A stretch of 17,147 nucleotides of DNA, taken from contig JAITCQ010000090.1 in assembly GCA_031283015.1 (NCBI GenBank), positions 1-17,147 of the forward strand, written 5' to 3'. The translations under genes were made by a program, and so were the position numbers. The DNA is from Candidatus Methanoplasma sp. (GTDB taxonomy: Archaea > Thermoplasmatota > Thermoplasmata > Methanomassiliicoccales > Methanomethylophilaceae). Shown piece after piece: positions 15,401 through 17,147 of this stretch; position 1 is the stretch's first letter; each line of letters begins with the position of its first letter. Below the pieces are notes generated by a model. The model did no database searches, was not told the origin of the DNA, and saw nothing but the letters and a program-made list of their open reading frames with translations.

Positions 15401-15757
15401 CCCGGAACCTGTGTTGGTAACGTTGAAATGGAGTTTGCCGCTGTTCGTGGGGAAGGACAGACCGCCTCCGTCGATGATCCTGTTTTTCCCATCCGTTAAG
15501 TTGATAGAGACCGTGTCGTCCGGCTCGCCGACCAGATAATATGTGCCGCCGTCGGGCAGCGCCGTTATGTCGTCTGCGACGAGCGCCGCGTCGATAGGCG
15601 CGGCGTCGGTCTCATCAGCCCCAACCAAGAATGTCGACATTGCGACGAGCGACAAAAATAAAGCGGCCGCCGTCAAATTTTTCAATCTGCGTTTTGTGTC
15701 CCATGTGATAGGCTTCGTTTCCGTTCCCCCCGTTGTCGTGCCAAAACCCTTCGGCAC
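12422..15757 (-). CDS. Giant adhesin-like surface protein: beta-helix, Flg_new repeats, three C-terminal membrane helices
   Basis: The 1111-residue protein has a basic N-terminus and hydrophobic signal (about 22-46; RRLKNLTAAALFLSLVAM), with cleavage likely near ADETDA. Residues about 85-420 form a right-handed parallel beta-helix, with recurring N-C-x-F and GGA-rich rungs such as NCSFIG, DCTFKNN, RCYFDGN, NCTFIGN and NCTFYNN. From about 600 to 905 come Listeria-Bacteroides (Flg_new/InlB) repeats marked by GYVFGGWYKE with LYAKW and GFAFAGWSTT with LYPVW, plus a degenerate earlier copy (YGFVGWR, LTAEW). Residues 917-987 are a further beta repeat (GYEISAIMINGIS, YTFSNV). Three membrane helices (about 1005-1028, 1043-1064, 1075-1095) and an acidic tail follow. 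The start is GTG at 15757; an in-frame stop lies 7 codons upstream. Host or cell adhesion is inferred. Confidence 0.88.
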   Translation of the reverse strand: MPKGFGTTTGGTETKPITWDTKRRLKNLTAAALFLSLVAMSTFLVGADETDAAPIDAALVADDITALPDGGTYYLVGEPDDTVSINLTDGKNRIIDGGGLSFPTNSGKLHFNVTNTGSGTITFVNMKLTNPNGYGSSGGISVTGGNYVFENCSFIGLTNAAVRFNGNSNSADFTDCTFKNNTARGISFSSGTAVRQAEFNVERCYFDGNTLVNGRGAALQSGSTHFNLKIHDSLFTNNRAVGTSTGSGGNNGVDGGAVAVNANNGDPAIVLTVKLDIWDCYFEENFAQDDGGAVLVEGAITSQKIISSIWNCTFIGNKAAGASYFGTYLGITAGVTNGSGGAISYYGLTDSSVTNCTFYNNGITNEYTGPGTNCGNAGGGGAIGVDTTDSITDPSLLPPAPVLSNNIFIGNYVKKNTNFISPLVSSTFGAVRATPYTGNVFVMTGADADRQDPLVIARPITNNGNVGYDNGNNIFDTANSGNFSIIIPVTRFADDLGIDVQSGMTVENIFVNVSGGVPVKETLGSPVGATGESGQRYYYMPSPRSDELYRDGSGPYYDSALTTVDTLGNPRDVFPSAGAVEIYWTKFNPGDEGDWSVVPIQIDNPSDVTRPYFVVQSMKFSTNGMYYVVTDVGLPSPEIAAMPRSALTPDDPEYGFVGWRSSQPDLDWWDAAWATANGVAETNVPDFLLAHAVSELPPAAFPLYQPGQLVPSTKQVLTAEWSVKEYRVDFSLNYADPPAHPDPIHNYWLPDPADITQGGYESAPGTVVPPYTNVPFGDHIYQPKADPLRAGYVFGGWYKEPGLVSAWNFATDAINGDTVLYAKWGVACYVMYYDTGADSGAAPVDTNNPYPAGSTVTVLGQETLSRAGFAFAGWSTTRDGSSPAYAQGNTFVITENMDLYPVWTPLGGSGGSKMFYIHSDADGGSSIDPLGTVTVRGGGNATFVFKAKPGYEISAIMINGISRAELIGAGSYTFSNVRSDHRISVVSILPEEGDVVPPVEADGDGWGVLNLVLAAIALMAGIIGVAAGRNRTAEDKERRSKTAAALRTLGLVLGVISIIVFILTEDWTLPVAVTDRWTLLMLVLFIAAVASSLVSFRFDEADEDDRSNKRI

Positions 15758-15840
15758 CTGCCACAGTGGTAATAATTAGTTTACCTTTAAAACATATTGG
15801 TCTTTTTTGAAAAGCAGTTCTTTGACAGCGATCGACAGCC

Positions 15841-15876
15841 GTTCTGAGATATAGTCGAAGACAAAGGCCTCAGAAC
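15841..15876. repeat. 8-bp perfect inverted repeat between the divergent surface-protein and FBP genes
   Basis: GTTCTGAG (15841-15848) and CTCAGAAC (15869-15876) are perfect inverted copies separated by 20 bases. The element lies 84 bases upstream of the adhesin GTG and about 119 bases upstream of the FBP gene ATG. It could be an operator with half-sites two helical turns or more apart (28 bases centre to centre), or an RNA hairpin. No regulator can be named. Confidence 0.4.
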
Positions 15877-15950
15877 AAACCTAATCTTTATCTTTCCGGA
15901 CCACATTTCCCCTCTTCTATAAGGGTTACCCGTTTTCCAAAACAAAAAAA

Positions 15951-15960
15951 AAATATTATG
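15951..15960 (+). promoter_or_regulatory. TATA-like box of the FBP aldolase/phosphatase gene
   Basis: AAATATTATG follows a run of ten A and lies 35-44 bases before the ATG, giving an expected start near 15980 and a short leader. GGTGA at 15986-15990, 4 bases before the ATG at 15995, is the Shine-Dalgarno. Confidence 0.5.
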
Positions 15961-15994
15961 GGAAACCCTATATGGGGACAAAAATGGTGAAGCC

Positions 15995-17140
15995 ATGGCT
16001 AAAGAGAAAGTGACCGTTTCGGTGATCAAGGCAGACGTGGGATCTGTCGTGGGACATTCGCGCCCTCATCCTTCTATGATGAAGGTCGCCAAAGATATTC
16101 TGACAGACAAACAGAAGCAGGGGATCCTTGAGGATTTCTACGTTACCCGGGTAGGAGACGACATCAATCTTTTCATGACCCATTACAAAGGCGAAGGGAA
16201 CTCCGAGATACACGGCGCGGCATGGGAATGCTTCCAGGAGGCGACCAAGATCGCCAAATCCATGAAGCTCTACGCCGCAGGCCAGGACATACTCACCGAC
16301 GCGTTCTCCGGCAACGTGAAAGGCGCGGGGCCCGGCTCGGCGGAGATGTCGTTCGAGGAGAGGGGGTCCGAACCGATGCTTTTCTTCATTGCTGACAAAA
16401 CGGAACCATCCGCATACTCGCCCATACTCAGCAGGGTGTTCTTCGACCCCTTCACCACCACCGGACTTGTTGTCGACGCGCGAGCGAAGAAAGGGTTCGA
16501 CGTCGAGATACACGACGTGATGGACAACAAAAAAGTGGTCATGTCGTCGCCTGAGGAGACATTGAGCATACTCGCTCTCCTAGGCGACACGTCCAGATAC
16601 GCTATAAAACGGATAAGCTCAAGAGCGGGGATAGGTCCCGCCTGCGTCGTATCCACAGACAAGCTCAACCTCACCGCGGGAAAATACATAGGGAAAGATG
16701 ATCCGGTGTGCATTTGCCGCAGCCAGAGTGGACTTCCCTCCGTGGGAGAGTACACCCAGCCCTTCTTGGTGACGTCATGGATCGCGGGAGGATGGATGCG
16801 TGGCTCCCACTACGGCACGTTCTACCCCTGCTCGCCGGAGGAATCGGATCCCACCTACTTCGACGGCCCTCCGAGGATATGCTGCCTCGGCTTCCAGCTC
16901 AACGACGGAAAACTCCAGGGACTGGAGCCGTTCAACACCAAAGGCGGGGACCACGTGCCGGTGGACTTCTTTGGCAACCCCACCTTCGACGCCGCCCGCG
17001 CCGAATCGATAAGAACAAGCAGATTCCTCAGGACCCAGGGGCCGTTCACCCCGTCCATCCTCCCCGCGGAGGAGATGGAGTACACCTCCAGGCCGGAAGT
17101 CCTTAAAGAACTGAAGTCGAGGTTCGAGAAGCTTGACTAA
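15995..17140 (+). CDS. fbp: Bifunctional fructose-1,6-bisphosphate aldolase/phosphatase (archaeal class V)
   Basis: This cytoplasmic gluconeogenic enzyme joins dihydroxyacetone phosphate and glyceraldehyde 3-phosphate, then dephosphorylates the product to fructose 6-phosphate in one reshaping active site. The 381 residues are full length. Metal and phosphate ligands are visible in KADVGSVVGH (D14, H21), GDDINL (D55, D56) and GPGSAEMSF (112-120). The aldolase loop reads KYIGKDDPV, supplying Y231, the Schiff-base lysine K234, and D235/D236. These match the Y229, K232, D233 and D234 positions of studied archaeal enzymes. The ATG at 15995 is set by GGTGA 4 bases upstream. It is transcribed alone here, divergent from the adhesin gene, and ends 7 bases before the window edge. 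Presence of this enzyme fits an autotrophic or gluconeogenic archaeon. Confidence 0.97.
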   Translation: MAKEKVTVSVIKADVGSVVGHSRPHPSMMKVAKDILTDKQKQGILEDFYVTRVGDDINLFMTHYKGEGNSEIHGAAWECFQEATKIAKSMKLYAAGQDILTDAFSGNVKGAGPGSAEMSFEERGSEPMLFFIADKTEPSAYSPILSRVFFDPFTTTGLVVDARAKKGFDVEIHDVMDNKKVVMSSPEETLSILALLGDTSRYAIKRISSRAGIGPACVVSTDKLNLTAGKYIGKDDPVCICRSQSGLPSVGEYTQPFLVTSWIAGGWMRGSHYGTFYPCSPEESDPTYFDGPPRICCLGFQLNDGKLQGLEPFNTKGGDHVPVDFFGNPTFDAARAESIRTSRFLRTQGPFTPSILPAEEMEYTSRPEVLKELKSRFEKLD

Positions 17141-17147
17141 GAAGATC

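Noticed and set aside
1..17147. In-frame TAG codons that might encode pyrrolysine
   Set aside because: The genes called here are full length against their families and end in TAA or TGA; no methylamine methyltransferase gene is present.

Overview
The window looks like a piece of an archaeal chromosome, most likely from Thermoplasmatota and probably a Methanomassiliicoccales methanogen. This is inferred from gene content. The archaeal markers are an Nre-type DNA-repair protein, a short archaeal AspRS, an Hjc-type Holliday junction resolvase and the archaeal fructose-1,6-bisphosphate aldolase/phosphatase. Two very large secreted, membrane-anchored surface proteins are also present, one with Listeria-Bacteroides (Flg_new/InlB) repeats as is common in gut Methanomassiliicoccales. 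Most gene starts have an AT-rich TATA-like box about 22-35 bases upstream of the start codon and no Shine-Dalgarno, which suggests leaderless mRNAs. Exceptions with a visible Shine-Dalgarno are ppk, the 930-residue surface protein and the FBP aldolase/phosphatase.

Layout. 1-299 (-): N-terminus of nre, running off the left edge. 397-684 (-) and 936-1181 (+): two small divergent hypothetical genes; the first ends at a hairpin/T-tract terminator. 1182-1480: non-coding, rich in inverted repeats. 1481-2128 (+): a double-CDGSH iron-sulfur protein, convergent with and overlapping the next operon by 4 bases. 6959-2125 (-): a compact hisD-ppk-ppx operon (histidinol dehydrogenase, polyphosphate kinase, exopolyphosphatase) with a 4-base gap and an 8-base overlap. 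6960-7327: a divergent promoter region. 7328-10120 (+): a 930-residue surface protein with a propeller-like head, a helical insertion, 13 EVPEEP repeats and a C-terminal anchor. 10121-10392: intergenic, with a terminator and a strong candidate C/D box sRNA. 12314-10393 (-): aspS and an Hjc-like resolvase. 15757-12422 (-): an 1111-residue beta-helix adhesin-like protein with three C-terminal membrane segments. 15995-17140 (+): FBP aldolase/phosphatase.

How the genes work together. ppk and ppx form a polyphosphate synthesis/degradation pair translated from one mRNA, placed behind hisD. The two giant surface proteins, on either side of aspS-hjc, make up about 6 kb of cell-envelope coding capacity. 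The least expected element is the candidate C/D box guide RNA at 10321-10387. It has the C/D'/C'/D spacing typical of archaeal 2'-O-methylation guides, and a TATA-like box at the right distance. No CRISPR array, tRNA, rRNA, insertion sequence or integrase was found.
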